Shown here: piece after piece, positions 25,177 through 32,657 of the stretch | How positions within the stretch are numbered: the first letter of the stretch is position 1 | Layout: each line of letters begins with the position of its first letter | Origin: Oscillospiraceae bacterium | GTDB taxonomy: Bacteria > Bacillota > Clostridia > Oscillospirales > Acutalibacteraceae | DNA length: 39,981 nucleotides | NCBI GenBank assembly: GCA_015066065.1 | Contig: SVPB01000009.1 | Coordinates: forward strand, 1-39,981 | Direction of reading: 5' to 3' | The notes under the pieces: model-generated | What the model was told of the DNA's origin: nothing | Database searches by the model: none | The model's input: only the letters and a program-made list of their open reading frames with translations | Program-made: the position numbers and the translations under genes

Positions 25177-25713
25177 TCAACGGAAGAGACTGCCTCCATG
25201 GCAGTCCTCCGCGACAAACAGAGGAAATTCGTCCAGCTGCAAGCGCTTGACCGCTTCACAGCCCAGATCGTCAAAGGCGATGACCTGTGCCTGCCGCACA
25301 TGGCTGGCCGCCAGGGCACCGGCACCGCCGATGGCGCACAGATAGACGCCTTGGTTGCGTCGGATCGCCTCACAGGTGGCGGCATCCCGTTCCCCCTTGC
25401 CGATGGTGGCACACAACCCGGCGTCGTAAAGACGGGGGGTGTACGGGTCCATTCGTCCGGAGGTGGTGGGGCCGCAGGCGCCGATGGGAAGCCCCTCCGG
25501 TGCCGGTGTAGAACCGCAGTAGTAGAGGATGCCATCCTGCAAAGGGAAAGGCAAAGGCTCACCGGCATCCATAAGCGCCATGAGTCGCTTGTGGGCCGCA
25601 TCCCGGGCGGTATACACCGTGCCGGAAAGCAGTATCTTATCCCCGGCGTGCAGGGTGGGGATCACCCGGCGCAGATCGTCGGTATGTACATGTACTATCT
25701 GCGTAATAACCAC
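25177..25713 (-). CDS. Class I fumarase/tartrate dehydratase beta-subunit-like protein
   Basis: 178 residues, matching the C-terminal (beta) domain of iron-sulfur fumarases: LLSGTVYTARDAAHKR, GPTTSGRMDPYTP, IGKGER and FDDLGCEAVKRL. The enzyme normally needs the alpha subunit that carries the 4Fe-4S cluster cysteines, and none is adjacent here. The alpha gene may be elsewhere, or the protein may have another partner. The start is uncertain: the frame opens at GTG 25713, which touches the GAGGAG motif, and no better ATG/GTG/TTG follows. The start overlaps by 19 nt the coding extension of the divIVA-like gene that ends at 25695, suggesting translational coupling. Confidence 0.85.
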   Translation of the reverse strand: MVITQIVHVHTDDLRRVIPTLHAGDKILLSGTVYTARDAAHKRLMALMDAGEPLPFPLQDGILYYCGSTPAPEGLPIGACGPTTSGRMDPYTPRLYDAGLCATIGKGERDAATCEAIRRNQGVYLCAIGGAGALAASHVRQAQVIAFDDLGCEAVKRLQLDEFPLFVAEDCHGGSLFR

Positions 25714-25850
25714 TCCTCAAATCGATCCAGAAAGCCCTTTTGTGTCGGGGGCTTTGACGGCTTAGGCCGCAAGTGGGAATAACCACCGCCCTTGGGGTCC
25801 CGTAAAGCCGGTCTCATCGGCTCACGGGCGGGCGGCTCATCGAAAAAACC
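25695..25850 (-). other. Coding extension of the divIVA-like gene in the +1 frame
   Basis: A reading frame with no start of its own and no ribosome binding site runs from the T6 tract to TAG 25695-25697. It encodes a proline-rich segment (PPAREPMRPAL, KPSKPPTQK) and then an amphipathic end FLDRFEEWLL. Its codon choice resembles real genes here. Its stop lies 19 nt inside the next gene. The most economical reading is the true C-terminus of the upstream protein, separated by a one-base indel. Programmed or transcriptional slippage is a less likely alternative. Confidence 0.55.
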
Positions 25851-26595
25851 GGGTAGTACGGCCAGCGGAATCCTTGGCCAGGTGGCGGACCTTTTCCACC
25901 CAAGCGTCCACCGCTTCGGCAAACTGCTCGTCGCTTTCGGTCTTCTGCTGCCGCAGGGTGGACCGGCGCAGTGCCACGTCGTCACGCAACTCGCCCAGCT
26001 GTCCCAGCAAGGCTTCCAACACCGTGTGTACGTTATCCAAGGTGTCGACCGCCGTGCGGTTGGCTGTCTCCATGAAGGGGCGTGCGATGCCGTCTAAGTG
26101 GGTCTTCATCTCGTCACCGCGTCCCAGGGCATCGCCGTATGCCGCCATCTGCCCTTGCAGATCGGTCAACTGCTCACGCAGGGTGGCTACCTCCCCATCC
26201 CGGGTCTGCAGCCGTTCCTCGGCCGCCATCATCTCGGCGGTAGCGGTATGGGCTTTTTCCTGCTCTGCCTGCAGCTGCTCCTCCAAAGCGGCCTTTTCGG
26301 TCACGGCCACGTCACGCTGGGCGGTCATCTCCTGCAGCTGCTCGGTCAATTGCTCCAGCTGCTCCCGCATGGCGGCCAGCTGCTGCTGCGCCTCGTCTAC
26401 GGTAGCCTGAGCTGCCTCCACCGCTTGCCGCGCCTCGTCACTGGCACGCTGGGATTCCCGTGCAGCCTCCTCCGCTTGCTGGGTCAGCTGTACACGCTCC
26501 TCATGCCACTCTCCGGTGATCTGATCAATATACGTCAACACGTCGCTCTTGTTAAAGCCACGCATGGCCGAGCGAAAAATGCCTTTTTGCTCCAT
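25837..26595 (-). CDS. DivIVA-like coiled-coil protein with a 3' frame break
   Basis: 252 residues as read. The N-terminal block MRGFNKSDVLTYID is the DivIVA/GpsB membrane-targeting type. Most of the rest is Glu/Gln/Ala-rich coiled coil (about 25-170), then a helical tail. The frame stops at TGA 25837-25839, just after a T6 tract (complement of 25843-25848). Skipping one T opens 49 further codons, with good composition and ending ...FLDRFEEWLLRR, to TAG at 25695. The intended product may therefore be about 299 residues. The promoter is at 26637-26665. It is the first gene of the operon leading to uppP and cotH, consistent with a role at septum or pole (inference). Confidence 0.8.
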   Translation of the reverse strand: MEQKGIFRSAMRGFNKSDVLTYIDQITGEWHEERVQLTQQAEEAARESQRASDEARQAVEAAQATVDEAQQQLAAMREQLEQLTEQLQEMTAQRDVAVTEKAALEEQLQAEQEKAHTATAEMMAAEERLQTRDGEVATLREQLTDLQGQMAAYGDALGRGDEMKTHLDGIARPFMETANRTAVDTLDNVHTVLEALLGQLGELRDDVALRRSTLRQQKTESDEQFAEAVDAWVEKVRHLAKDSAGRTTRFFR

Positions 26596-26636
26596 TCCGC
26601 GTCACACGCCCTTCGTTTATTTTCCTATATATAAAC

Positions 26637-26665
26637 ACTATAACACAGCCTATGCAAAAATGCAA
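26637..26665 (-). promoter_or_regulatory. Promoter of the divIVA-like operon
   Basis: TTGCAT (26660-26665), 17-bp spacer, TATAGT (26637-26642), minus strand. Confidence 0.65.
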
Positions 26666-26778
26666 ATACTTTATATATATTAGAAAATACAAGAAAAAAC
26701 CGTCAGGGTGCTCCCCCCAGACTCCCTCCCTCCGAAGGAGAAAGGGAACGCACAAACAGAAACGGCAGTAAAACAAAT

Positions 26779-26804
26779 AAAACGCCCGGCAAAAAAACCG
26801 GGCG
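26779..26804 (-). terminator. Terminator of RNase P RNA
   Basis: 7-bp stem CGCCCGG (26783-26789) with CCGGGCG (26798-26804), followed on the minus strand by TTTTATTTG. It is only about 7 nt beyond the RNA 3' end. Confidence 0.75.
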
Positions 26805-26810
26805 CTTTAT

Positions 26811-27140
26811 TTGAGTGAGCCTATAAGCCGAGTTCTGTTGTAAGCGATCATCTATCTCGACCGACTGTTGCCAGCCGGCTCTAGCCGCCCGTCGAAGCAC
26901 ATCGGGCTAATGTATTGCTTCGGTCGGCGTTGCACCGGATAGGGTTTGCAGGGCCATACCGTCTCCGGTATGCCGGTGAGCTCTTACCTCGCCGTTCCAC
27001 CCTTACCGTGCCGAAGCACGGCGGTATATTTCTGTTGCACTTTCCCTAGGGTCACCCCCGGCGGCCGTTAGCCGTTATCCTGCCCTGTGGTGCTCGGACT
27101 TTCCTCATGCGTCAAACGCACGCGATCGCTCAGCTCACTC
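26811..27140 (-). ncRNA. rnpB: RNase P RNA
   Basis: The catalytic RNA that matures tRNA 5' ends. On the minus strand it has the universal 5' core GAGGAAAGTCCGAGC and the 3' core ACAGAACTCGGCTTAT. P1 pairs GAGTGAGC near the 5' end with GCTCACTC at 26813-26820. Length is about 330 nt. The 5' end is set from the promoter -10 at 27147-27152 and the 3' end from P1 plus the terminator, so each may be off by a few bases. This is a bacterial class A or B RNA; I did not fold it fully. Confidence 0.95.
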
Positions 27141-27146
27141 GTCCAA

Positions 27147-27175
27147 AGTGTACCCTAAAAAAATTGGTTTGTCAA
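27147..27175 (-). promoter_or_regulatory. Promoter of rnpB
   Basis: TTGACA (27170-27175), 17-bp spacer, TACACT (27147-27152), minus strand. Its -35 lies 12 bp from the divergent ylxM -35. Confidence 0.85.
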
Positions 27176-27187
27176 CCTAAAAAATGC

Positions 27188-27216
27188 TTGACATTCCCTA
27201 TAACTTGTAGTATAAT
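27188..27216 (+). promoter_or_regulatory. Promoter of ylxM-ffh
   Basis: Perfect TTGACA (27188-27193), 17-bp spacer, perfect TATAAT (27211-27216). An 8-bp inverted repeat, CTGTAAAG (27219-27226) and CTTTACAG (27234-27241), spans the predicted RNA start and ends just before the ribosome binding site. Confidence 0.9.
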
Positions 27217-27257
27217 GGCTGTAAAGAAATTTACTTTACAGATAGGAGGGACAGGCA

Positions 27258-27626
27258 ATGGGTAAAAACCTGGAAATCGCTCTGTTGCTGGATTTCTACG
27301 GCGAAATTCTCACCGAAAAGCAACGAAACATGGTAGATTATTACTACAACGACGACCTGTCCTTGGCAGAGATCGCAGAAAACGAAGGCATCACCCGTCA
27401 GGGTGTTCGGGACGCCATCAAGCGCGCCGAGGCACAGATGCTGGAGTTGGAGGAGCGTCTGGGGCTGTCCCGTCGTTTCCGCTGCATCTGCGAGGATGCC
27501 GAGCTCATCATGGAGCTGGCTGACAGCATCCGCCGGGACTGTGATTTCCCCGGTGCGCCCCGGGATATCGGGCAACGGGCGGAGGAGATCCTTCGGCTGG
27601 CGGATAAGTTGCAGAAAGAAGAGTAA
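27258..27626 (+). CDS. ylxM: YlxM/p13 family SRP-associated DNA-binding-like protein
   Basis: 122 residues. LLLDFYGEILTEKQRNMVDYYY followed by DLSLAEIAENEGITRQGVRD is the sigma-70 region-4-like helix-turn-helix of the YlxM (UPF0122) family, nearly always encoded next to ffh. It has been linked to signal recognition particle function in streptococci. AGGAGGG precedes the ATG. It lies 32 nt before ffh, in the same unit. Confidence 0.95.
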   Translation: MGKNLEIALLLDFYGEILTEKQRNMVDYYYNDDLSLAEIAENEGITRQGVRDAIKRAEAQMLELEERLGLSRRFRCICEDAELIMELADSIRRDCDFPGAPRDIGQRAEEILRLADKLQKEE

Positions 27627-27658
27627 GTTCCCGGGCCGCAGAAGGGCAGGTGTCACGT

Positions 27659-29044
27659 GTGGCGTTTGAAGGATTAAGTGAAAAGCTGGCAGCCTCATTC
27701 AAAAAGCTGCGCAGCAAAGGCCGTTTGACCGAAGCGGACGTTAAGGAAGCCATGCGCGAGGTGCGCCTGGCGTTGCTGGAAGCGGATGTCAACTACAAGG
27801 TGGCCAAGGATTTTACCGCCAACGTGGTGGAGGCTGCCGTTGGCGCCAAGGTGATGGAAAGCCTTACCCCCGGCCAGATGGTCATCAAGATCGTCAACGA
27901 CGAGCTGACCAAGCTCATGGGCGGCGAAGCCGCCGGTCTGGCCCGTTCCAATCGCCCTCCCACGGTGATCCTCATGTGCGGCCTGCAGGGCTCGGGTAAA
28001 ACCACCCACAGCGCCAAGCTGGCCAAGCATCTCAAAAGCAAGGGCTACCGCCCCATGCTGGTGGCCTGCGACATTTACCGTCCGGCGGCTATCGAACAGC
28101 TGCGTGTGGTAGGTGAACGTGCCGGCGCTCCGGTATTCGAGATGGGTACCGAGGATCCGGTAAAGATTGCCAAGGCCGCCATCGCCCACGCCCGTGATCA
28201 CGGCAACGATTACGTGATTCTGGATACAGCCGGTCGTCTGCATATTGACGAAGAGCTTATGACCGAGCTTAAGAACATCCGGGCCACGGTGGAACCGGCT
28301 GAGATCCTGCTGGTGGTGGATGCCATGACCGGTCAGGATGCGGTCAACGTGGCCGCCTCCTTTGACGAGGCCCTGGGCATAACCGGTGTGATCCTGACCA
28401 AGCTGGACGGCGATACCCGAGGCGGTGCGGCGCTGAGCGTGCGTGCCGTCACCGGAAAGCCGATCAAGTTTGCCGGCATGGGTGAGAAGCTGGACGATCT
28501 GGAGGTCTTTCACCCCGATCGCATGGCATCCCGTATCCTGGGCATGGGCGACGTCATGTCCCTCATCGAGAAGGCGGAGCAGCAGATCAGCGACAAGGAA
28601 GCCGCCGAGATGGCCCGCAAGCTGCAGGAGGACAAATTTGACCTCAACGACCTGCTGGATCAGTTCCGGCAGATTCAGAAAATGGGGGATCTCAAGAGCA
28701 TGCTCAGCATGATCCCCGGCGTAGGCAAGCAGCTCAAGGATGTGGACATCGATCCCAAGCAATTTGCCCGGACGGAGGCCATTATCCTATCCATGACCCC
28801 GGCAGAACGTGCCAAACCGGCCCTTATGAATCCGTCCCGTAAGCGGCGCATCGCCGCCGGATGCGGCATGAAGGTGGAGGACGTCAACCGCCTGCTCAAG
28901 CAGTACGAGTCCATGCGTCAGATGATGAAGCAGATCAAAAAAATGGGCAAAAAGGGCGGTCGCGGCATGCGCGGCGGATTGCCCGGTATGGGTGGATTGC
29001 CCGGCATGCCTATGGGCGGCAATGGTGGCCGCTTTGGTTTCTGA
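27659..29044 (+). CDS. ffh: Signal recognition particle protein Ffh
   Basis: About 461 residues from GTG 27659 (product MAFEGLSEKL, the normal Ffh start); an in-frame GTG 9 nt earlier (27650) is also possible. The N domain is followed by the GTPase with GLQGSGKTT (G1), DTAGR (G3) and TKLDGD (G4), then the Met-rich M domain that binds 4.5S RNA and signal peptides (MRQMMKQIKKMGKKGG). The tail is unusually Gly/Met-rich (GGLPGMGGLPGMPMGG). It delivers membrane proteins with FtsY. It follows ylxM and is followed by rpsP after 66 nt. Confidence 0.98.
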   Translation: MAFEGLSEKLAASFKKLRSKGRLTEADVKEAMREVRLALLEADVNYKVAKDFTANVVEAAVGAKVMESLTPGQMVIKIVNDELTKLMGGEAAGLARSNRPPTVILMCGLQGSGKTTHSAKLAKHLKSKGYRPMLVACDIYRPAAIEQLRVVGERAGAPVFEMGTEDPVKIAKAAIAHARDHGNDYVILDTAGRLHIDEELMTELKNIRATVEPAEILLVVDAMTGQDAVNVAASFDEALGITGVILTKLDGDTRGGAALSVRAVTGKPIKFAGMGEKLDDLEVFHPDRMASRILGMGDVMSLIEKAEQQISDKEAAEMARKLQEDKFDLNDLLDQFRQIQKMGDLKSMLSMIPGVGKQLKDVDIDPKQFARTEAIILSMTPAERAKPALMNPSRKRRIAAGCGMKVEDVNRLLKQYESMRQMMKQIKKMGKKGGRGMRGGLPGMGGLPGMPMGGNGGRFGF

Positions 29045-29088
29045 TTCAATCCATTTCAATGGTTGAATATATTATTTTGTATCTTTTT
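29044..29088 (+). promoter_or_regulatory. Hairpin with T-rich tail between ffh and rpsP
   Basis: ATTCAATCCAT (29044-29054) pairs with ATGGTTGAAT (29059-29068), with one bulge. The T-rich run ends in CTTTTT. It is a weak, AT-rich terminator or attenuator that may lower read-through into rpsP, or it may be a 3'-end processing stem. Confidence 0.35.
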
Positions 29089-29110
29089 AGTAAACTGGAG
29101 GTAACCTACT

Positions 29111-29353
29111 ATGGCAGTAAAAATTCGTCTGCGCCGCACCGGCGCCAAGAAGGCCCCGTCCTATCGCGTGGTCGTAGCGGACTCTCGCTATCCCCGTGAT
29201 GGCCGCTTCATCGAGGAGATCGGCTATTACAACCCCCTGCAGGAGCCGGCTGTGATCAAAATCGATCTGGAGAAGGCCGCCAACTGGATCGCCAACGGCG
29301 CTCAGCCCACCGACACCGTGAAGGCTCTGCTGAAGAAGGCCGGCATGGAATAA
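29111..29353 (+). CDS. rpsP: 30S ribosomal protein S16
   Basis: 80 residues. The N-terminal [26 protein letters not shown]-type sequence and the block [13 protein letters not shown] are S16 signatures. GGAGG precedes the ATG. It is the first gene of the classical rpsP-khpA-rimM-trmD group. Confidence 0.98.
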   Translation: MAVKIRLRRTGAKKAPSYRVVVADSRYPRDGRFIEEIGYYNPLQEPAVIKIDLEKAANWIANGAQPTDTVKALLKKAGME

Positions 29354-29369
29354 TCGGAGGTTTCACATA

Positions 29370-29603
29370 ATGAAGGAACTTCTGTTAACCATCGCCCGCG
29401 GTCTGGTGGAGCATCCCGACGCCGTCGTTGTGGAGCAGGATGAACCTGCCGAGGACGGTACCGTGGTATTCCATCTGCATGTGGCAGACGACGATATGGG
29501 TCGTGTTATCGGCAAGCAGGGTCGCATCGCCAAGGCCATGCGCACCGTCATGCGTGCCGCCGCTACCCGTCAGGACACCAAGGTGGCCGTAGAGATCGAC
29601 TGA
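29370..29603 (+). CDS. khpA: KH-domain RNA-binding protein KhpA
   Basis: 77 residues, a single KH domain with the GxxG loop in VIGKQGRIAKAMR. KhpA (YlqC) pairs with KhpB/Jag in Firmicutes to bind RNAs and influence cell elongation. Its place between rpsP and rimM is conserved. CGGAGG precedes the ATG. An intrinsic terminator follows at once (29613-29638). Confidence 0.95.
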   Translation: MKELLLTIARGLVEHPDAVVVEQDEPAEDGTVVFHLHVADDDMGRVIGKQGRIAKAMRTVMRAAATRQDTKVAVEID

Positions 29604-29612
29604 TACGAAAAA

Positions 29613-29643
29613 AGCCGTTCACCTGCCGGTGGACGGCTTTTTC
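29613..29643 (+). terminator. Terminator between khpA and rimM
   Basis: 11-bp stem AGCCGTTCACC (29613-29623) with GGTGGACGGCT (29628-29638, one G-T pair), A-run before and T5 after. It splits the otherwise conserved gene group; no obvious new promoter is seen before rimM. Confidence 0.75.
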
Positions 29644-29663
29644 CACAAAAGGAGTGTAGCGTT

Positions 29664-30182
29664 ATGCCGCAAAAAGCGTATCTGGAAGCTGGCGAAATCG
29701 TCAACACCCACGGCGTACGGGGTGAAGTCCGCGTCCAGCCCTGGTGTGATTCCGCCGAGCAGTTTGCCGGGTTTAAAAAGCTCTATTGGGACGCCGAGGG
29801 CACCCAGCCGGTCAAGGTGAAGGGACGCCCTCACAAGCAGATGGCGCTGGTCACCCTGGAAGGGATCACAACGGTGGAAGAGGCGCAAGCTCTGCGAGGG
29901 AAGATCCTATACGTCAGCCGCAAGGACCTACACCTGCCCAAAGACCGTTATCTGGTACAGGATCTTATCGGTATGGCCGTGGTGGATGCAGATAACGGTA
30001 CCATGTACGGCCATCTGACCGATGTCAGTCAGACCGGTGCGAACCCGGTCTATCACATGCAGACACCGGACGGCCGGGAGGTGCTTATCCCTGCTATCCC
30101 CCAGGTGGTCATCTCCATCGACACCAAGGCAGACGTACTGCAGCTGCGTCCAATGAAAGGGCTGTTTGACGATGAGATTTGA
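29664..30182 (+). CDS. rimM: Ribosome maturation factor RimM
   Basis: 172 residues. The N-terminal [18 protein letters not shown] is the RimM motif, and a C-terminal PRC-barrel includes [13 protein letters not shown]. It assists 30S head assembly by binding S19. AAAGGAG precedes the ATG. Its stop overlaps the trmD start by 11 nt. Confidence 0.97.
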   Translation: MPQKAYLEAGEIVNTHGVRGEVRVQPWCDSAEQFAGFKKLYWDAEGTQPVKVKGRPHKQMALVTLEGITTVEEAQALRGKILYVSRKDLHLPKDRYLVQDLIGMAVVDADNGTMYGHLTDVSQTGANPVYHMQTPDGREVLIPAIPQVVISIDTKADVLQLRPMKGLFDDEI

Positions 30183-30903
30183 TATCATGACCTTGTTCCC
30201 GGATATGTTTGACCGGGTATTTGACCAGAGCATCCTGGGCCGTGCCCAGGAAAAAGGCTTGCTGGAAATGCACTGTCACCAGATTCGGGAATATACTAAG
30301 AATAAGCAGATGCAGGTCGACGATTACCCTTACGGCGGCGGCATGGGTATGGTGATGTTTCCCCAGCCCATTGCCGACTGCTTTCGGGCGGTGTGTGACC
30401 AAGCCGGTTATCGCCCTCATCTGATCTATATGTCCCCTCAAGGTAAAACCCTCACCCAACAACGGGCACGGGAATTAGCCGCGATGCCGGGTCTGTGCAT
30501 CCTGTGCGGTCATTACGAAGGGGTGGATGAACGGGTGCTGGACGCCCTGGTGGATGAACAGATCTCCATCGGCGACTATGTGCTCACCGGCGGCGAGATC
30601 CCGGCCATGGCGCTGGTAGACTGTGTCTCCCGTATGGTCCCGGGCGTGCTGGCAGACGAGATCTGCTTCACCGAGGAAAGCCATTTTTCCGGCTTGCTGG
30701 AATATCCGCAATACACCCGTCCGGCCGTGTGGGAGGAACGGGCGGTGCCGGATATTCTGCTGTCCGGCCATCATCAGAACATCGCCCGGTGGCGGCGCCA
30801 GCAGGCGTTGGAACGCACCCTGCGTCATCGACCGGATATGCTGGAGGGGGCAGAGCTGACCGACGAGGATCGGGCTTATCTGCAACAGCTTGCCGAGGAA
30901 TAA
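30172..30903 (+). CDS. trmD: tRNA (guanine-37-N1)-methyltransferase TrmD
   Basis: About 243 residues from ATG 30172 ([13 protein letters not shown]); an upstream in-frame TTG is less likely. The SPOUT trefoil-knot region appears as [11 protein letters not shown] and [14 protein letters not shown], with the active-site Asp in [12 protein letters not shown]. The C-terminal [18 protein letters not shown] is family-specific. It methylates G37 of tRNAs reading CNN codons, preventing +1 frameshifts. It overlaps rimM, so translation is coupled. Confidence 0.98.
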   Translation: MRFDIMTLFPDMFDRVFDQSILGRAQEKGLLEMHCHQIREYTKNKQMQVDDYPYGGGMGMVMFPQPIADCFRAVCDQAGYRPHLIYMSPQGKTLTQQRARELAAMPGLCILCGHYEGVDERVLDALVDEQISIGDYVLTGGEIPAMALVDCVSRMVPGVLADEICFTEESHFSGLLEYPQYTRPAVWEERAVPDILLSGHHQNIARWRRQQALERTLRHRPDMLEGAELTDEDRAYLQQLAEE

Positions 30904-30996
30904 ACCACCGTGCCAAATACTTTTGGGCAAAATGTCAAAAGCGTTCTCCATAAATCGCCCAAAATCGGGCAACCAGCCAAACTTGTCCCACAGCAA

Positions 30997-31024
30997 TTGA
31001 CTTTACCGTTTTTTGTGTTATACT
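30997..31024 (+). promoter_or_regulatory. Promoter of the HPr gene
   Basis: TTGACT (30997-31002), 16-bp spacer, TATACT (31019-31024). The leader of about 65 nt contains a short GGGGG/CCCCC hairpin near 31055-31068 ahead of the ribosome binding site. Confidence 0.7.
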
Positions 31025-31096
31025 AAGAGTGTTCCCGTCCATGGACAATTGCCGAGGGGGTTTCCCCCTACGTGAGGAGAAAAGGAGCCGTTTATT

Positions 31097-31360
31097 ATGT
31101 ACATGAAAGATGTTGTTGTGCAGAATCAGGTCGGTCTGCATGCTCGCCCCGCCACCTTCTTCATCCAGAAGGCGAATGAGTTCAAATCCTCCATTTGGAT
31201 CGAAAAGGAAGAGCGCCGTGCCAACGCCAAGTCCCTGCTGGGTGTCCTTTCTCTTGGCATTGTAGGCAACACCTCCATTCGGATCATCGCCGACGGCGCT
31301 GACGAGGAAAAGGCGGTCGCCGCCCTGGTGGAGCTGGTTGAGTCCGGCTTCGCCGAGTAA
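31097..31360 (+). CDS. ptsH: Phosphocarrier protein HPr
   Basis: 87 residues. His15 in GLHARPA takes phosphate from Enzyme I. Ser46 in ANAKSLLGVLSLG is the HPr-kinase site used in carbon catabolite control. Both are present at the canonical numbers when counting from MYMKD, which supports the ATG at 31097 (AAGGAG upstream). The gene stands alone without ptsI, as is common in Clostridia, and ends at a strong terminator. In species without sugar PTS, HPr still acts as a CcpA co-regulator; which applies here cannot be seen. Confidence 0.95.
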   Translation: MYMKDVVVQNQVGLHARPATFFIQKANEFKSSIWIEKEERRANAKSLLGVLSLGIVGNTSIRIIADGADEEKAVAALVELVESGFAE

Positions 31361-31379
31361 TCTCTGCATCATCGAGCGA

Positions 31380-31418
31380 ACCGCCGATCGCAGGCAACTG
31401 CGATACGGCGGTTTTTTT
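31380..31418 (+). terminator. Terminator after HPr, abutting the tatD ribosome binding site
   Basis: The stem ACCGCCG-AT-CGCA with TGCG-AT-A-CGGCGGT is followed by seven T (31412-31418). The next bases, GGAGG, are the ribosome binding site of the TatD gene. Confidence 0.85.
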
Positions 31419-31428
31419 GGAGGTTTAT

Positions 31429-32193
31429 ATGGCATTGATTTACGATACCCATGCTCATTATGACGACACGGCCTTTGATGAGGATCGCGACGTCCTGCTG
31501 GCCGCCTTGCCGTCTAAAGGGGTAAAAGCGGTCATCCACGCCGCTACCGACCCGGATTCTGCCCGTTTTGGGCTACGGCTGGCCGAACGCTATCCGTATA
31601 TTCGGGTGGCGGTGGGAATCCACCCCGAAGCCGCCCATCGGGAACAGCCGGATTGGCTAAAACAGCTGGAGGAGCTGGCTAAGGATCCCCGGGTATGCGC
31701 CGTGGGGGAGATCGGGCTGGACTATCATTACCCAGACGGCTGTCCCCGGGGGGAGCAGATCGATCTGCTCCGCCGCCAGCTGGAGCTGGCCGCCCGGCTG
31801 GAGCTGCCGGTGATCCTCCACGACCGGGACGCTCACGAGGACACCCTCACCCTTCTGCAAGAGTACCGTCCCCGAGGGGTGGTGCATTGCTTCTCCGGCA
31901 GTGTGGAGATGATGCGGCAGATCACCGACCTGGGGCTGTATATCGGCCTGGGAGGCGTCACCACCTTTAAGAACGCCCGGCGCCCGGCGGCTGTGGCGGC
32001 GGCGGTCCCCATCGACCGGCTGTTGCTGGAGACCGACGCCCCTTACATGGCGCCGGAGCCGTTCCGGGGTAAACGGTGCGATTCCTCTCTCATCGCCTAC
32101 ACGGCCGCCCACATCGCCGCCCTGCGAGGGTTGGACACCGACACGCTGCTACAGCAGACCGCCGCCAATGCGCAGCGGCTGTTTGGCGTATAA
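31429..32193 (+). CDS. TatD-family DNA exonuclease
   Basis: About 254 residues from ATG 31429; GGAGG lies 5 nt upstream, and an upstream in-frame TTG overlaps that site and is rejected. Metal-binding and active-site motifs: DTHAHYD, GEIGLDYHY, ILHDRDAHEDTL, HCFSGS and LLETDAPY. TatD-like enzymes are metal-dependent 3'-5' exonucleases or D-aminoacyl hydrolases. The gene starts immediately after the HPr terminator, so transcription must come from read-through or from an unseen promoter. Confidence 0.93.
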   Translation: MALIYDTHAHYDDTAFDEDRDVLLAALPSKGVKAVIHAATDPDSARFGLRLAERYPYIRVAVGIHPEAAHREQPDWLKQLEELAKDPRVCAVGEIGLDYHYPDGCPRGEQIDLLRRQLELAARLELPVILHDRDAHEDTLTLLQEYRPRGVVHCFSGSVEMMRQITDLGLYIGLGGVTTFKNARRPAAVAAAVPIDRLLLETDAPYMAPEPFRGKRCDSSLIAYTAAHIAALRGLDTDTLLQQTAANAQRLFGV

Positions 32194-32205
32194 ATCCATT
32201 TGCTC

Positions 32206-32240
32206 AAAAAAAACAGCCGCCGCCCCAAGGGCGGCGGCTG
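32206..32240 (-). terminator. Terminator of the XRE regulator gene
   Basis: Perfect 12-bp stem CAGCCGCCGCCC (32214-32225) with GGGCGGCGGCTG (32229-32240), followed on the minus strand by eight T. On the plus strand there is no T-run, so it mainly serves the regulator. Confidence 0.88.
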
Positions 32241-32246
32241 GACTGC

Positions 32247-32534
32247 TTACTTCTGCATGGTGTGTATCAAGTGCACAAGAGCTTCTTGCTGTTCGGGGGT
32301 CAGCGCTCGCACGGCTCGCTCCAGAGGGGACACCTTTTCTTCTGCGGCAAAAAACTCCGCCAAGGACACACCTAGGGCATCGCAGATATACCCCAGATAC
32401 TCTACGGTAGGCTGCTTGTTCCCCAGCTCCAGCTCCCGAAGGTAGCTTTGGGATACGCCTGCCAGATTGGCTAAGCGATTAACCGTCCAGCCGCGTGCCT
32501 GCCGATAATCGGTGATCCGTTTTCCTACGTCCAT
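32247..32534 (-). CDS. XRE-family transcriptional regulator
   Basis: About 95 residues. The N-terminal Cro/C1-type helix-turn-helix reads KRITDYRQARGWTVNRLANLAGVSQSYLRELELGNKQPT. The helical tail may be for dimerisation. Of two ATGs, 32534 has the better distance (8 nt) from AGGAGG; the one at 32540 is too close. It is divergent from a lipoprotein gene, with dyad symmetries between them (32565-32579 and 32616-32637) that could be its operators. Confidence 0.9.
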   Translation of the reverse strand: MDVGKRITDYRQARGWTVNRLANLAGVSQSYLRELELGNKQPTVEYLGYICDALGVSLAEFFAAEEKVSPLERAVRALTPEQQEALVHLIHTMQK

Positions 32535-32564
32535 CCCCATCGCCTCCTCGATAGTTATAATATA

Positions 32565-32579
32565 TCACGGTATATGTGA
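32565..32579. promoter_or_regulatory. Dyad upstream of the XRE gene, possible operator
   Basis: TCAC (32565-32568), 7 bp, GTGA (32576-32579), in an AT-rich stretch that also holds -10-like sequences for the minus-strand regulator. It is a candidate autoregulatory site. Confidence 0.35.
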
Positions 32580-32598
32580 AATAATTACAGCTATAGAG

Positions 32599-32637
32599 TT
32601 GACATGCGTTCTCTTTAGTGGTATTCTAAAGCCACTA
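32599..32637 (+). promoter_or_regulatory. Promoter and overlapping dyad of the lipoprotein gene
   Basis: TTGACA (32599-32604), 17-bp spacer, TATTCT (32622-32627). The inverted repeat TAGTGG (32616-32621) and CCACTA (32632-32637) brackets the -10, a typical repressor position. Confidence 0.6.
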
Positions 32638-32657
32638 TAGTAATAAGGAGGATTCCC

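Noticed and set aside
25837-25985. Upstream part of the 97-codon frame overlapping the end of the divIVA-like gene
   Set aside because: Only the part after the T6 tract looks coding. Upstream of it the frame is a Trp/Cys/Arg-rich shadow of the divIVA-like frame.
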